From: Paraburkholderia bryophila
GTDB taxonomy: Bacteria; Pseudomonadota; Gammaproteobacteria; Burkholderiales; Burkholderiaceae
NCBI RefSeq assembly: GCF_003269035.1
Contig: NZ_QLTK01000017.1
Span: forward strand, 62,001 to 126,000
Reading direction: 5' to 3'
DNA: 64,000 bases
The notes under the pieces are model-generated. The model was not told the DNA's origin and did no database searches. It worked only from the letters and a program-made list of their open reading frames with translations. Numbering within the stretch: position 1 is the stretch's first letter; each line of letters opens with the position of its first letter. Positions 55,636-63,972 of this stretch are shown here, piece by piece. A program made the position numbers and the translations under genes.

Positions 55636-56220
55636 ATGACCAAGGCGATCGCAACGGCGCAGGGTAGAACCGCCGTCCACGGAAACAGACATTGCGTCGC
55701 ACGCATTGGCGCGTGCTGGGCAGCCGGCTTGATGTTCGCGCTGAACGCGGCAGGTGTGCACGCGCAACCGGCGTCCGCGCCATCCGCGCCGCCGGTGCCT
55801 TTAGCGCTCGACGTGACGGGCAAGATCGGCAAGACTACCGATGCCGCGCACCGCGTGTATCACTTCACGGAGGCGCAACTGCTCGCGTTGCCGGTCCACT
55901 CGATCACCACCGCCACCACATGGACGCCGCGCTCCACCTTCACAGGACCGTTGCTGGCGGATATTCTGAAGACGGTCGGCGCGAGCGGCAGCGAAGTCGA
56001 AATCCATACGCTCGACGACTACACCTACAGCGTGCCGGTGTCCGACTGCGATCGCTACGGCGTGGTCGTTGCATACAGCATGAACGGCCGGCGCCTGAAG
56101 ATCAGCGACTTCGGGCCGCTGTTTCTCATCTATCCGCGCGATGCGTTTCCCGATGAACTCACGGGCGCCTCGGGCGATTCGAAATTCGTATGGCAGATCA
56201 AGGCACTCATCGTCAAATAG
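55636..56220 (+). CDS. Exported SUOX-fold (molybdopterin oxidoreductase-like) protein
   Basis: Protein of 194 aa. The N-terminus carries a hydrophobic signal (IGACWAAGLMFALNAAGVHAQ at about residues 25-45). The rest reads ALDVTGKIGKTTDAAHRVYHFTEAQLLALPVHSITTATTWTP, then FTGPLLADILKTVGA, VPVSDCDRYGVVVAYSMNG, and GPLFLIYPRD. This matches the small SUOX-fold proteins that resemble YedY but lack most cofactor-binding parts. It may be a periplasmic binding or sensing partner. Its end overlaps the start of the hybrid kinase gene by 31 bases (or by one base if the kinase begins at GTG 56220). Confidence 0.82.
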   Translation: MTKAIATAQGRTAVHGNRHCVARIGACWAAGLMFALNAAGVHAQPASAPSAPPVPLALDVTGKIGKTTDAAHRVYHFTEAQLLALPVHSITTATTWTPRSTFTGPLLADILKTVGASGSEVEIHTLDDYTYSVPVSDCDRYGVVVAYSMNGRRLKISDFGPLFLIYPRDAFPDELTGASGDSKFVWQIKALIVK

Positions 56221-58052
56221 TGCGCCGTCCGTGGCGCCGTGTTCTTTACGTGCTGATCTGGTTGACCGCGCTCGCGGCGCCGGCCGGCGCGATCGGCTAT
56301 CTGCTGTACGCGAACCTGCTGAACCCGCGGACCACCGAGCAATTGACCGGCACGTACGACGGTTTCTACTGGGACGCCGCGCAACTGCAAATCGCCTACG
56401 CGCGTTTCGAGAATCAGTTGCTGCTGTATCAATCGGGTGTCGACGACGACTATCAGCGGCTGGTGCTGCGTTATCAGTTGCTGCAATCGAAGCTGCACGT
56501 CATGGCCGGCTCGACGCGCAGGCTGACCACGCAACTGACGCTGCTGCAACGCCAGCTCGACGAAATCAGATCGCTCGATCATGTGCTCGCCGACTTCCAG
56601 CCCGAAGTCGAGGCGCTGCAGACGGACCGCGCCCAGGCCAATCAGATCGTCGCCGAATTGCGCGAGCATTGGAACGAGGTCAACGATCTCGCACTGAGCC
56701 GCCGCTTCGCCGACGTCGCCGATCGCGAAGCCATGAACCGCGACTTCATCGACAAACGCCGCATGCTGTTCGCGGGCGGGCTGTTGCTGCTGTTGCTGTC
56801 GGCGGCGGCAACGTTGTTACTGGTGCTCAACGGCCGGCGCCGCACGCGTCTGATGCTTCAGCAGCACGCGGCGCTCGAGGCGGAACACCAGGCGAGCCGC
56901 GCGGCGCGCGAGGCGAGTCTCGCCAAGGACGCGTTCCTCGGCATGATCAGCCACGAACTGCGCACGCCGTTGCATGCGATCGTTTCCTCGATCGAACTGC
57001 TGGGTTTCAACTATCACTCCGAGGCCGATCGTAAGGTAATCCAGCGGCTCGAAACCGCGGGACGGCATCTCGAAGCGCAAATGAAAGACCTCACCGACTA
57101 CGCGCGCCTGGGCGCCGGCAAGCTCGAATTGCGGCACGAGCATTTCGAGCCGCGCGACCTGCTGGCGTCGATTATCGACGAGCATGCGATGGCGGCCGAG
57201 GCGCGCGGCCTGCGGCTCGAAAGCGAGGTGAGCGGCATGAGCGGTCTGGTCGATTCCGATCCGCATCGTATCCGCCAGATCGTCAACAACCTGGTCACCA
57301 ACGCGATCCGCTATACCGAGAGCGGCACGGTGCGGGTGCAATTGAAGCGGCGGCCGGCGGTGCTGATCTTCGTCGTCAGCGATACCGGGCCGGGTGTGCC
57401 GCATGCGCAGATTCCGCTGATCTTCCAGGAGTTCACGCAACTGGACGGCTCGCGCACACGCCGCTTCGAAGGGGCGGGCATGGGGCTGACCATCGTGCAG
57501 GGGCTGGTGAAACTGTTTGGCGGCACCGTCGACGTGGCGAGTACGGTCGGCGAGGGCACCACCTTCACCGTGACGATTCCGGTCGCGCCGGTGGCCGCGG
57601 CCGAGCCGCCCGGCGCGCCGGCGCAGACCGGGCCGGGCGGCGCGCGACCCTGCGTGCTGATCGTCGACGACAACCGGCTGATTCGCGAGTCGCTCAGCGA
57701 AATGGTCGCGCATATGGAGTTCGACGCGCACGCGGTCGGCAACGCCGACGCCGCGCTCGCCTGGCTCGACGCACGCCGCTGCGACGTGGTGCTGCTCGAT
57801 CTGCATATGCCGGAGCGCGACGGCTACACGTTTCTGGCGGACTTTGCCGGGAGGAGTGGACCGTCGTCGGGGGTGCCGGTGATCGTGGTCAGCGCGTATG
57901 CGCCGGAGCCGGGAGAAACAGGAAAAGCAGGAGAAGACGCAGAGGGAAAATCCGGCGCGCAGCCGTTCTTCGAAGCGTTATTAAAGCCGGTACATTACGA
58001 AGAGTTGCGCAACGCGTTGCAGCGGGCCCTGGCGTCGCGGCATCCGGTGTGA
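56190..58052 (+). CDS. Hybrid sensor histidine kinase with receiver domain
   Basis: Membrane kinase of 620 aa. Two hydrophobic segments (LYVLIWLTALAAPAGAIGYLL and MLFAGGLLLLLLSAAATLLLVL) flank a ~150-residue periplasmic helical domain. The HisKA domain has GMISHELRTPLHAI (His about residue 255), then HATPase boxes NNLVTNAIRYTESG, DTGPGVP and GAGMGLTIV. The receiver has LIVDDNRLIRES and phospho-Asp in LLDLHMPERDG (about 537). The start at 56190 overlaps the SUOX-fold gene; GTG at 56220 is an alternative. The convergent BetR-receiver protein at 58149 is a likely partner. Confidence 0.92.
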   Translation: MADQGTHRQIVRRPWRRVLYVLIWLTALAAPAGAIGYLLYANLLNPRTTEQLTGTYDGFYWDAAQLQIAYARFENQLLLYQSGVDDDYQRLVLRYQLLQSKLHVMAGSTRRLTTQLTLLQRQLDEIRSLDHVLADFQPEVEALQTDRAQANQIVAELREHWNEVNDLALSRRFADVADREAMNRDFIDKRRMLFAGGLLLLLLSAAATLLLVLNGRRRTRLMLQQHAALEAEHQASRAAREASLAKDAFLGMISHELRTPLHAIVSSIELLGFNYHSEADRKVIQRLETAGRHLEAQMKDLTDYARLGAGKLELRHEHFEPRDLLASIIDEHAMAAEARGLRLESEVSGMSGLVDSDPHRIRQIVNNLVTNAIRYTESGTVRVQLKRRPAVLIFVVSDTGPGVPHAQIPLIFQEFTQLDGSRTRRFEGAGMGLTIVQGLVKLFGGTVDVASTVGEGTTFTVTIPVAPVAAAEPPGAPAQTGPGGARPCVLIVDDNRLIRESLSEMVAHMEFDAHAVGNADAALAWLDARRCDVVLLDLHMPERDGYTFLADFAGRSGPSSGVPVIVVSAYAPEPGETGKAGEDAEGKSGAQPFFEALLKPVHYEELRNALQRALASRHPV

Positions 58053-58148
58053 AGCGGCGCTGCCGGCGCGCGTAGTTCAGATTGCAGGTGGACTCAACCT
58101 GAGTACGCACCTTCGGCCGACTGGCGGCGTGTTCGACGCTACGGGCGG

Positions 58149-59003
58149 TTACGGCCGATTAAGCCGCTTGGACAGGTCGGCGACCAGGATCGCCATGCGC
58201 GCGGGCTTTTCGTAGCACGCAACGTCGTAATTGCGGATCACCTGGCTGATCTCCGACTCGCTGGCCTTGCCGGTCAGCAACTCGCCGGTCAGCACGAAGA
58301 TCGGCGCGTCCGGATTTTCCGACGCGCGTATCGCGCGAATCGCCGCCGCCGAAGTCTGCGAGCCGAACAGCCAGTCGATCACCACGCCGTCGAACACCTG
58401 TGTTTGCAGTTGTTCGTTGAACGCCGCGAGTCCGTAGATCGCGACCGCCGTGAAGCCGCTGCGCTCCAGATAGTCGCGCAGGTTGTCGGCGCTGGCCTGA
58501 TCGTCGTCGACCACCGCGATGGCCGGTTTGTCGGTTTCGGCGCGGCGTGGGTAGATCTCGATCTTGTGGACTTCGTACGCGCTTTGATACAGCGTGCCGT
58601 CGTGTCGTGCCACGCGCCATTGGCCCAGGCGCGAGTAGGCGACGAATTCCGGGCGGCTACCCGCTTCGAGCGCGGCGCCCACCCAGGCGGTGCACGCCAG
58701 TTCGATCGCGCCGATGCTGAAGATGGCTTCCTGGGCGATCGCGCCGACCATGCCCGGATCGAGCGATTGCGCGCCGAACAGTTGCGCAGCCGGTTCGCCG
58801 TACACCTCGGCGACTTTCTTGATCTGCGACAAGGTCCAGGGACTGTTGCCGCGTAGCTTGCGGTGCCCCTGGGAAAAACTCAGATCGAGAATCCGGCACA
58901 GCTCCGTGGTTTGCTGGCGCTTGCCGATTCCGTGACGGCTCATCAACTCGCGCACGCGCTCGGCGACTGCGATGGAGTCAGGTGAGTGTGTTTCGTTGGC
59001 CAT
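58149..59003 (-). CDS. BetR-domain regulator with C-terminal receiver domain
   Basis: Protein of 284 aa. Residues ~10-80 are a BetR-type helix-turn-helix (LMSRHGIGKRQQTTELCRILDLSFSQGHRKLRG and WTLSQIKKVAEVYGEP). Residues ~160-280 are a receiver domain with IAVVDDDQASADNL, phospho-Asp in VVIDWLFGS (about 210), Thr in FVLTGE and Lys in CYEKPA. DNA-binding first and receiver last is the reverse of the usual order. The middle segment holds a small domain of unknown nature. It is convergent with the hybrid kinase at 56190. The ATG at 59003 gives the best fit. Confidence 0.85.
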   Translation of the reverse strand: MANETHSPDSIAVAERVRELMSRHGIGKRQQTTELCRILDLSFSQGHRKLRGNSPWTLSQIKKVAEVYGEPAAQLFGAQSLDPGMVGAIAQEAIFSIGAIELACTAWVGAALEAGSRPEFVAYSRLGQWRVARHDGTLYQSAYEVHKIEIYPRRAETDKPAIAVVDDDQASADNLRDYLERSGFTAVAIYGLAAFNEQLQTQVFDGVVIDWLFGSQTSAAAIRAIRASENPDAPIFVLTGELLTGKASESEISQVIRNYDVACYEKPARMAILVADLSKRLNRP

Positions 59004-59423
59004 ACTGCGTGAGAATCCCCGTCTTGAAGGGTGCTGTGGAGTGCGGCCCGAGAGGCGCCCGGTGGCCGTGCACATTCAGCGTGCATGGACCCGTTCGCCC
59101 GAGGGACAGCAAATGTACCGCAAAAAGTTTCGCGGTCTGTGTTTTTGTGTGGCCGCTGGAAAGTCCGTCTGCGTGCGAATCGAAACGGATCGGTACAACG
59201 GCTGTTTTATGCAATATGAATCAAGTTCATTTTACCGATTAAACCGTTCCGCGGTCTTGGAGAAATAACTCGGATACCTTTTTGGGCGTGGCATTGGCGT
59301 GATCTGCATGGGGTATACGGCGCGAAATGGCGCGCGGCAAGGTCTGACTCGCGGGGCACGGTACGCACGCCACCTCTCGCCAATTTATGCCAACTTGCGC
59401 CGCACGGACAGCGTCCCACCGGT
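59004..59423. other. 420-base region between BetR-receiver and hipA genes
   Basis: Upstream region of the leftward BetR-receiver gene and downstream region of hipA. No supported gene. The composition becomes more AT-rich around 59200-59280. No strong hairpin with a T run was seen behind hipA. Confidence 0.4.
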
Positions 59424-60764
59424 TTATGTCGCCGGCATCTTCTCGAGCTTGGCCGCCGAGCTTTTCAGGCCTTTGAAGATTCGCTCGGCAACCTTGGCGG
59501 GAAAGCGTTCGGGCAACTCGGCCGAGACCCGCTCGATCACCTCCGGCGTCTGTGCGATCAGGCGCTGGATCAGCGGCTCGGCGTCCGCGCCGTACGAGCA
59601 TTTCAGCGCCATGGTGTTGAAGTGGCGCCGCTGCACGTCGCGAAACGAGTCGTGTTTGTTGCGCGACCACATGGCCATGGCGAGCCGGGCCTTGTACCAC
59701 GACCACTGGTTCGGGCCGTTGCCTTCCACCGGCCAGATCGACATCACGTCGTAAAGCGGCGTGAGCCGGTACTGGCCGCCTGCCAGCAGGCGAATGCTGA
59801 AGTTCTTGGCGTGGCCGTCCGGCGCGGCCAGCATCCAGAACAGAATCTGGCTGGCCAGCAGCGTTTCGATGTCCTGCGAAGGCGTGACCGATTGCTGCAG
59901 AATGCGCGCGAGGTCGAGTACACCCGGGCCGCCGTCGTTTTCGTACTTGCGATGCGACGGCAAGCCGTAGACCTGGCAAAAGTCCTCCTGCGGCAGGCGC
60001 AGCAGCCATTGCCCGCTCGAATGCGGCTGCCGGTCGAAGCGTTCGACGCTCAGTACCCGCTGCTTGCCGAAGGTCGTGATGTCCGCGTTGGCGACCGGCA
60101 GTCCGTAGGCGCGCAGAATTCGCAAACAGAGCCACTCGTTTTCCACCGACGTGCTGAGATCGGCAAGCTTGTTGCCGACCAATCCGAGCGGCAGCTTGAA
60201 AATATGCGTGGTGGGCGTGGCGCCGTGCGGCCGCTGCCATTTGCCGTCGTGCCAGAGCAGGGCGGTCTTCTCCTGCGCGCCGGCGAGCGAGATGCGGAAG
60301 TCGTCGGTTTCGTCGGCGGTGCCGGCTGAGGTATTGCTTACCGTGCGCGCCAGCATGGCCTCGATCTCGGCGTCCGACAACGGCGTGCCCTCGATCCGCT
60401 CGACGCCGCCGGGCGTGTCGTCTTCGGCGAGCAACTGCACGGCGCCCACGCAATCGCGGCCGATGGCTTGCAGCAGGTCGAAGGCGTCCAGCGTGTCGGT
60501 TCGATAGCGCTGGGCAATGCGCTTTCTGATCGCCTCGCTATCGGGCAACAGGTTGTCGAAATAGTTGAGGACGCGCGGGCCTCTGAGCGGCAGGTTGCCG
60601 GGCAGGAAGAGCAACGACAGCGACAACGGGCGGCCGGAGGGTGAGGCGACCCACGCCGGGTCGTACTCGAACTCCATCGCGCCGCGTGTCGGCAGGCGCC
60701 AGACGCCGATGCGCTCGCCATTGGCCCACACGGACAACGCGCGTGTATAGGTTCGACGGCCCAT
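59424..60764 (-). CDS. hipA: HipA-family toxin kinase
   Basis: Ser/Thr kinase of the HipA type, about 446 aa from the ATG at 60764; two GTG codons just upstream are alternatives. The N-terminal lobe has ANGERIGVWRLPTRGAMEFEYD, RPLSLSLLFLPG and LNYFDNLLPDSEAIRKRIA. The core has SLAGAQEKTALLW, THIFKLPL, SVENEWLCLRILRAYGLPVAN and VERFDRQ. The catalytic segment is APDGHAKNFSI, followed by LTPLYDVMS with the metal-binding Asp. HipA kinases phosphorylate aminoacyl-tRNA synthetases and stop growth. hipB lies directly upstream with stop and start two bases apart. Confidence 0.94.
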   Translation of the reverse strand: MGRRTYTRALSVWANGERIGVWRLPTRGAMEFEYDPAWVASPSGRPLSLSLLFLPGNLPLRGPRVLNYFDNLLPDSEAIRKRIAQRYRTDTLDAFDLLQAIGRDCVGAVQLLAEDDTPGGVERIEGTPLSDAEIEAMLARTVSNTSAGTADETDDFRISLAGAQEKTALLWHDGKWQRPHGATPTTHIFKLPLGLVGNKLADLSTSVENEWLCLRILRAYGLPVANADITTFGKQRVLSVERFDRQPHSSGQWLLRLPQEDFCQVYGLPSHRKYENDGGPGVLDLARILQQSVTPSQDIETLLASQILFWMLAAPDGHAKNFSIRLLAGGQYRLTPLYDVMSIWPVEGNGPNQWSWYKARLAMAMWSRNKHDSFRDVQRRHFNTMALKCSYGADAEPLIQRLIAQTPEVIERVSAELPERFPAKVAERIFKGLKSSAAKLEKMPAT

Positions 60765-60766
60765 GC

Positions 60767-61021
60767 TCACCACTCGACCAGCGGCACCGGCTCGAACGCC
60801 GGTGGGGTTTTGTCGCTGAGTTGCAATTGCAGACCATAGACGCCGCAGAGCGCCAGCAATTGTTCGAGAGTGAGCGCGGCGGCGTCCGTTTCCAATGCCG
60901 AAAGGCGGCTCTGGCTAATGCCGACTCGCGCCGCCGCGTCGGCCTGCGTGAGGCCGGCTTGCCGACGGCTGGCGGCAAGCAGTTGGGCCATCTGGTCCGG
61001 TTTGGCGATGAAGTGGAGCAT
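60767..61021 (-). CDS. hipB: HipB-like antitoxin (XRE family)
   Basis: DNA-binding protein of 84 aa. The XRE helix-turn-helix reads LAASRRQAGLTQADAAARVGISQSRLSALETDAAALTLEQLLALCGVYGLQLQL. The C-terminus (AFEPVPLVEW) ends in Trp, as in HipB proteins, where the tail is important for stability. It neutralises HipA and represses the operon. Its promoter region has long palindromes at 61059-61115. Confidence 0.92.
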   Translation of the reverse strand: MLHFIAKPDQMAQLLAASRRQAGLTQADAAARVGISQSRLSALETDAAALTLEQLLALCGVYGLQLQLSDKTPPAFEPVPLVEW

Positions 61022-61058
61022 GGCAAATTATCCGTGAGACGAATAAATGTAGTTTATG

Positions 61059-61115
61059 CGTCTCACGAATATTTGGCAAATATGCGTGAGACGAATATTT
61101 GCCAAATATCTGTCT
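61059..61115. promoter_or_regulatory. Overlapping palindromic operators of hipBA
   Basis: ATATTTGGCAAATAT (61069-61083) and ATATTTGCCAAATAT (61095-61109) are perfect palindromes. The first is flanked by CGTCTCACG and CGTGAGACG, giving a 35-bp palindrome (61059-61093) with one mismatched pair. The second is flanked by AGAC and GTCT. Related partial copies lie at about 61032-61045 and 61120-61147. The block starts about 40 bases upstream of hipB. Confidence 0.75.
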
Positions 61116-61279
61116 GGCGAATAAAAGCCAAATATTTGCGTGACGAATAATCGGCGCGTGTGGCCATTCCGCCATTCTGCTTTCCCGTTCCGGCGGTCGG
61201 CCGCTCGACCGGCGCGCGCCATGATCGGGCCCGTTTTCTGCTGATAGCGTGTCACCGACCTTTGCGATACGGATCTGAC

Positions 61280-61564
61280 ATGATGAATCGAACCCACGCC
61301 CCGCGAATCAACATCCTGCGACTCTACGCCCTCTGCGCCGCCGGACTCCTGGCCGTCGCGGCCGCCGCCCCGGCGAACGCTGCCAGCCGCGACGAACAGA
61401 GCAAGGCCTGTCGCGGCGACGCCATGCATTTCTGCGCCGCCGAGATTCCCAACGAAGACAAGATCACCGCCTGCATGAAGCAGCACGTCGACGAACTCAG
61501 CCCGGCCTGCCGCGCGATGTTCAAGGGCGGCAAGAAGAGCGGCGCGAAAGACAGCGCGCAGTGA
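61280..61564 (+). CDS. Small exported Cys-rich repeat protein
   Basis: Protein of 94 aa. The signal peptide runs from INILRLYALCAAGLLAVAAAAPANA. The mature part has one Cys-rich repeat (ACRGDAMHFC, then ITACMKQHVDELSPACRAMF) with four Cys spaced as in the FGFR/GLG1-type repeat found in small bacterial periplasmic proteins. The C-terminus is Lys-rich. The ATG at 61280 has no strong ribosome binding site. Function is unknown. Confidence 0.78.
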   Translation: MMNRTHAPRINILRLYALCAAGLLAVAAAAPANAASRDEQSKACRGDAMHFCAAEIPNEDKITACMKQHVDELSPACRAMFKGGKKSGAKDSAQ

Positions 61565-61697
61565 CGCAGTGATGTAGTGACGCCGCGGCGCTCCGGCGGC
61601 TAGTCTTTGCCGCTTGCACCCGCGCTCGCCCGCGATCCGTCCCCACCGCGCACCGGGGCATCGTAGAATCGTCGTTCCCGATTCCCGGAGCCGCCGC

Positions 61698-62804
61698 GTG
61701 TCCGCCCAGCCGAACCCGCCGCCACGTCAGCCGCGTTTTCGCCTGCCTCGCCGTGCCCGCACGCCCTGGCAGGCGCCGCGCGCGCGCACGCTGTTCACGC
61801 GACCCGCCGCGTCGCCGCAGCGCGTGCTGCTGCACCGTGTCTACCTCGTCGTCGGCCTGTGCGTACTGGCCTTCGCCGTGCTGTATCTCGATCGCGACGG
61901 CCTGCGCGACGCCAACCGCAAAGTGCTCGGCATCGTCGATCTGATGTACTTCACGATGGTCACCGTGGCGACCGTCGGCTATGGCGACATCGTGCCGGTC
62001 ACCGCTCGCGCGCGGCTTATCGACGCGTTTTTTATCGTGCCGATCCGCATCGTCATCTGGTTCGTGTTTCTCGGCACCGCCTATCAGTTCGTCATTCAAC
62101 GTGTCGTCGAGGAATTCCGTATGAAACGCCTGCAAAAACAACTCAACGACCACGTCGTGATCTGCGGCTATGGATTGAGCGGTTCGGTTGCGGTGCGCGA
62201 GTTGCTGGAAAGCGGGTTCGCCGCCGAATCGATCGTCGTGATCGATCCGCAGCAGGCGGCGCTCGAAGCGGCCACGGCGCTGGGCGTAGTGGGGCTGCTC
62301 GGCGATCCGTCGCGCGAGGATCTGTTGCAGCAGGCGCAGGTGCGGGTCGCCCGGGCGGTGGTCATTGCCGTCGCCGACGACGCCGTCGCGATCCTGCTCA
62401 CGCTGACCGTGCGCAGCATTGCGCCGCAGACGAAGATCGTCGCGCGCATCCAGGAGCAGACCTATCAGCGTCAATTGCGCCAGGCCGGCGCGGACGTGAT
62501 CGTGTCGTCGACCAAGATCGGCGGGCTGCTGCTGGCCGATGCGGTCGTCAGCAACTACATCGTGCCGTTCATCAACGACCTGCTGTCCACGCGCGGCCGC
62601 GTCAATCTGCTCGAACGCGAGGCGACCGCGCAGGAAGTCGGCCGCTGGAGCAACGCGCTGCCGGGCGCGGTGGTGGTCGGGCTGGTGCGCGCCGGCCGCG
62701 TGTTGTCGTTCTACGAAGACGCGGCTTGTCCGATCGAGGCCGGCGACCTGCTGATGGTGATCCAGTCGTCGCGTCATCCGGGCGAAGCGGCCGCCGCCGG
62801 CTAG
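61698..62804 (+). CDS. Potassium channel with RCK (TrkA-N) domain
   Basis: Protein of 368 aa from the GTG at 61698, which has CGGAG eight bases upstream. An Arg/Pro-rich start is followed by transmembrane segments (VYLVVGLCVLAFAVLYL, then FVFLGTAYQF) around the pore loop with the selectivity filter TVATVGYGD. The cytoplasmic RCK domain has HVVICGYGLSGSVAVREL, LLGDPSREDLLQQA and a TrkA-C-like end. Such channels mediate gated K+ flux, sensing ligand through the RCK ring. It stands alone. Confidence 0.92.
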   Translation: MSAQPNPPPRQPRFRLPRRARTPWQAPRARTLFTRPAASPQRVLLHRVYLVVGLCVLAFAVLYLDRDGLRDANRKVLGIVDLMYFTMVTVATVGYGDIVPVTARARLIDAFFIVPIRIVIWFVFLGTAYQFVIQRVVEEFRMKRLQKQLNDHVVICGYGLSGSVAVRELLESGFAAESIVVIDPQQAALEAATALGVVGLLGDPSREDLLQQAQVRVARAVVIAVADDAVAILLTLTVRSIAPQTKIVARIQEQTYQRQLRQAGADVIVSSTKIGGLLLADAVVSNYIVPFINDLLSTRGRVNLLEREATAQEVGRWSNALPGAVVVGLVRAGRVLSFYEDAACPIEAGDLLMVIQSSRHPGEAAAAG

Positions 62805-62942
62805 CCGGCCGGAGCGATCGCGCGGCGCGCAGGTTTATGGCCGGGCACACTGACACGTTGCTGAACCCGCTGCACCGATCGACGGTTTTCCGTTGCGCTG
62901 AATCCCGATTCAAACTTTCGCAAGGATTGGAACCACCCGCTC

Positions 62943-63908
62943 ATGACCCGCCCGACCACGCAGATTTTCGACGCCAGCGCCACCGCGCAACTCATCCCTT
63001 ACGCCAGCCTCGTCGACGCCTTGAAGCGCGCGACTCTCGACTACGCGCAGCAGCGGGTCGCGAGCCCCGAACGGCTCGTCGTGCCGCTCAACGCAGGCGG
63101 CATCATGCTGTCGATGCCGGCCACCGCGCCCGATCTCGCGATTCATAAACTGGTCAACGTGTGCGCGAGCAACCGCGCGCGCGCGTTGCCGACGATCCAC
63201 GGCCAGGTGATGGCCTTCGACGCCGATACCGGCGAAACGCTGTTCATTCTCGACGGCCCGACGGTGACCGGGCGTCGCACGGCGGCAATGTCGATGCTGG
63301 GCGTCGAGACACTCGCCGCGAACACGCCGCGCGAATTCCTGCTGATCGGCACCGGCACGCAGGCGCTCAACCATCTGGAGGCGATCGGCCAGCTTTATCC
63401 GGACGCGCGCGTCTGGGTGAAGGGCAGCGCACCGGCGCGCGCCGCCGCGTTTTGCGCCGCATATGGCGAGACGACGCGCGGCAACCTGCAGGGCAAGGTC
63501 CGCGAGTTGCAACCGTTGTTGGAACCCGACGCACCGATTCCCGCTTCGATCGACGTCGTGATCGCATTGACCACCAGCAAGCAGGCGGTCTACGACGAAG
63601 CGGCCCGCGCTGGACGGCTGGTGATCGGCGTCGGCGCCTTTACGCCGGCCATGGTCGAAATCGGCGCGCACACGCTGGCGGGCAGCGCACTCTACGTCGA
63701 CGACCCGGCCGGCGCGAAGCACGAAGCCGGCGATTTCATCCAGGCCGGCGTGGATTGGGCGACGGTGCGCGGGATCGCATCGGTGGTGGACGAGTCGGCG
63801 CCCCGGCCGGCGGAAAAGGAAAAGCCGGTCGTTTTCAAAACGGTCGGCTGTGCGGCCTGGGATCTCGCGGCCTGCCGCGTGGCGCGCGAGGCGTTGTCCG
63901 GCGTTTAA
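62943..63908 (+). CDS. Ornithine cyclodeaminase/mu-crystallin family reductase
   Basis: NAD(P)-dependent protein of 321 aa. Landmarks are LVVPLNAGGIMLSMPA, AIHKLVNVCASN, ALPTIHGQVMAFDADTGETLFILDGPTVTGRRTAAMSML, and the Rossmann motif LLIGTGTQALNHLEAI. The IHGQVMAFD and DGPTVTGRRTAA segments are close to delta1-pyrroline-2-carboxylate reductases, which reduce cyclic imines from proline/hydroxyproline metabolism. True cyclodeaminase activity cannot be excluded. It is probably monocistronic and is followed by a terminator. Confidence 0.88.
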   Translation: MTRPTTQIFDASATAQLIPYASLVDALKRATLDYAQQRVASPERLVVPLNAGGIMLSMPATAPDLAIHKLVNVCASNRARALPTIHGQVMAFDADTGETLFILDGPTVTGRRTAAMSMLGVETLAANTPREFLLIGTGTQALNHLEAIGQLYPDARVWVKGSAPARAAAFCAAYGETTRGNLQGKVRELQPLLEPDAPIPASIDVVIALTTSKQAVYDEAARAGRLVIGVGAFTPAMVEIGAHTLAGSALYVDDPAGAKHEAGDFIQAGVDWATVRGIASVVDESAPRPAEKEKPVVFKTVGCAAWDLAACRVAREALSGV

Positions 63909-63949
63909 AGCACCAACGCGCACCGCTGCAAAAATCCTGAAAACGCGAA

Positions 63950-63972
63950 AAAGGCCTGAAAAACAGGCCTTT
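63950..63972. terminator. Rho-independent terminator at right end
   Basis: AAAGGCCTG and CAGGCCTTT pair around AAAAA, 42 bases after the reductase stop. The A run before and T run within the stem suit a bidirectional terminator. Confidence 0.8.

Noticed and set aside
61022-61147. Possible short CRISPR-like repeat array upstream of hipB
   Set aside because: The repeats are palindromic, irregularly spaced and have no unique spacers; they fit operators better.
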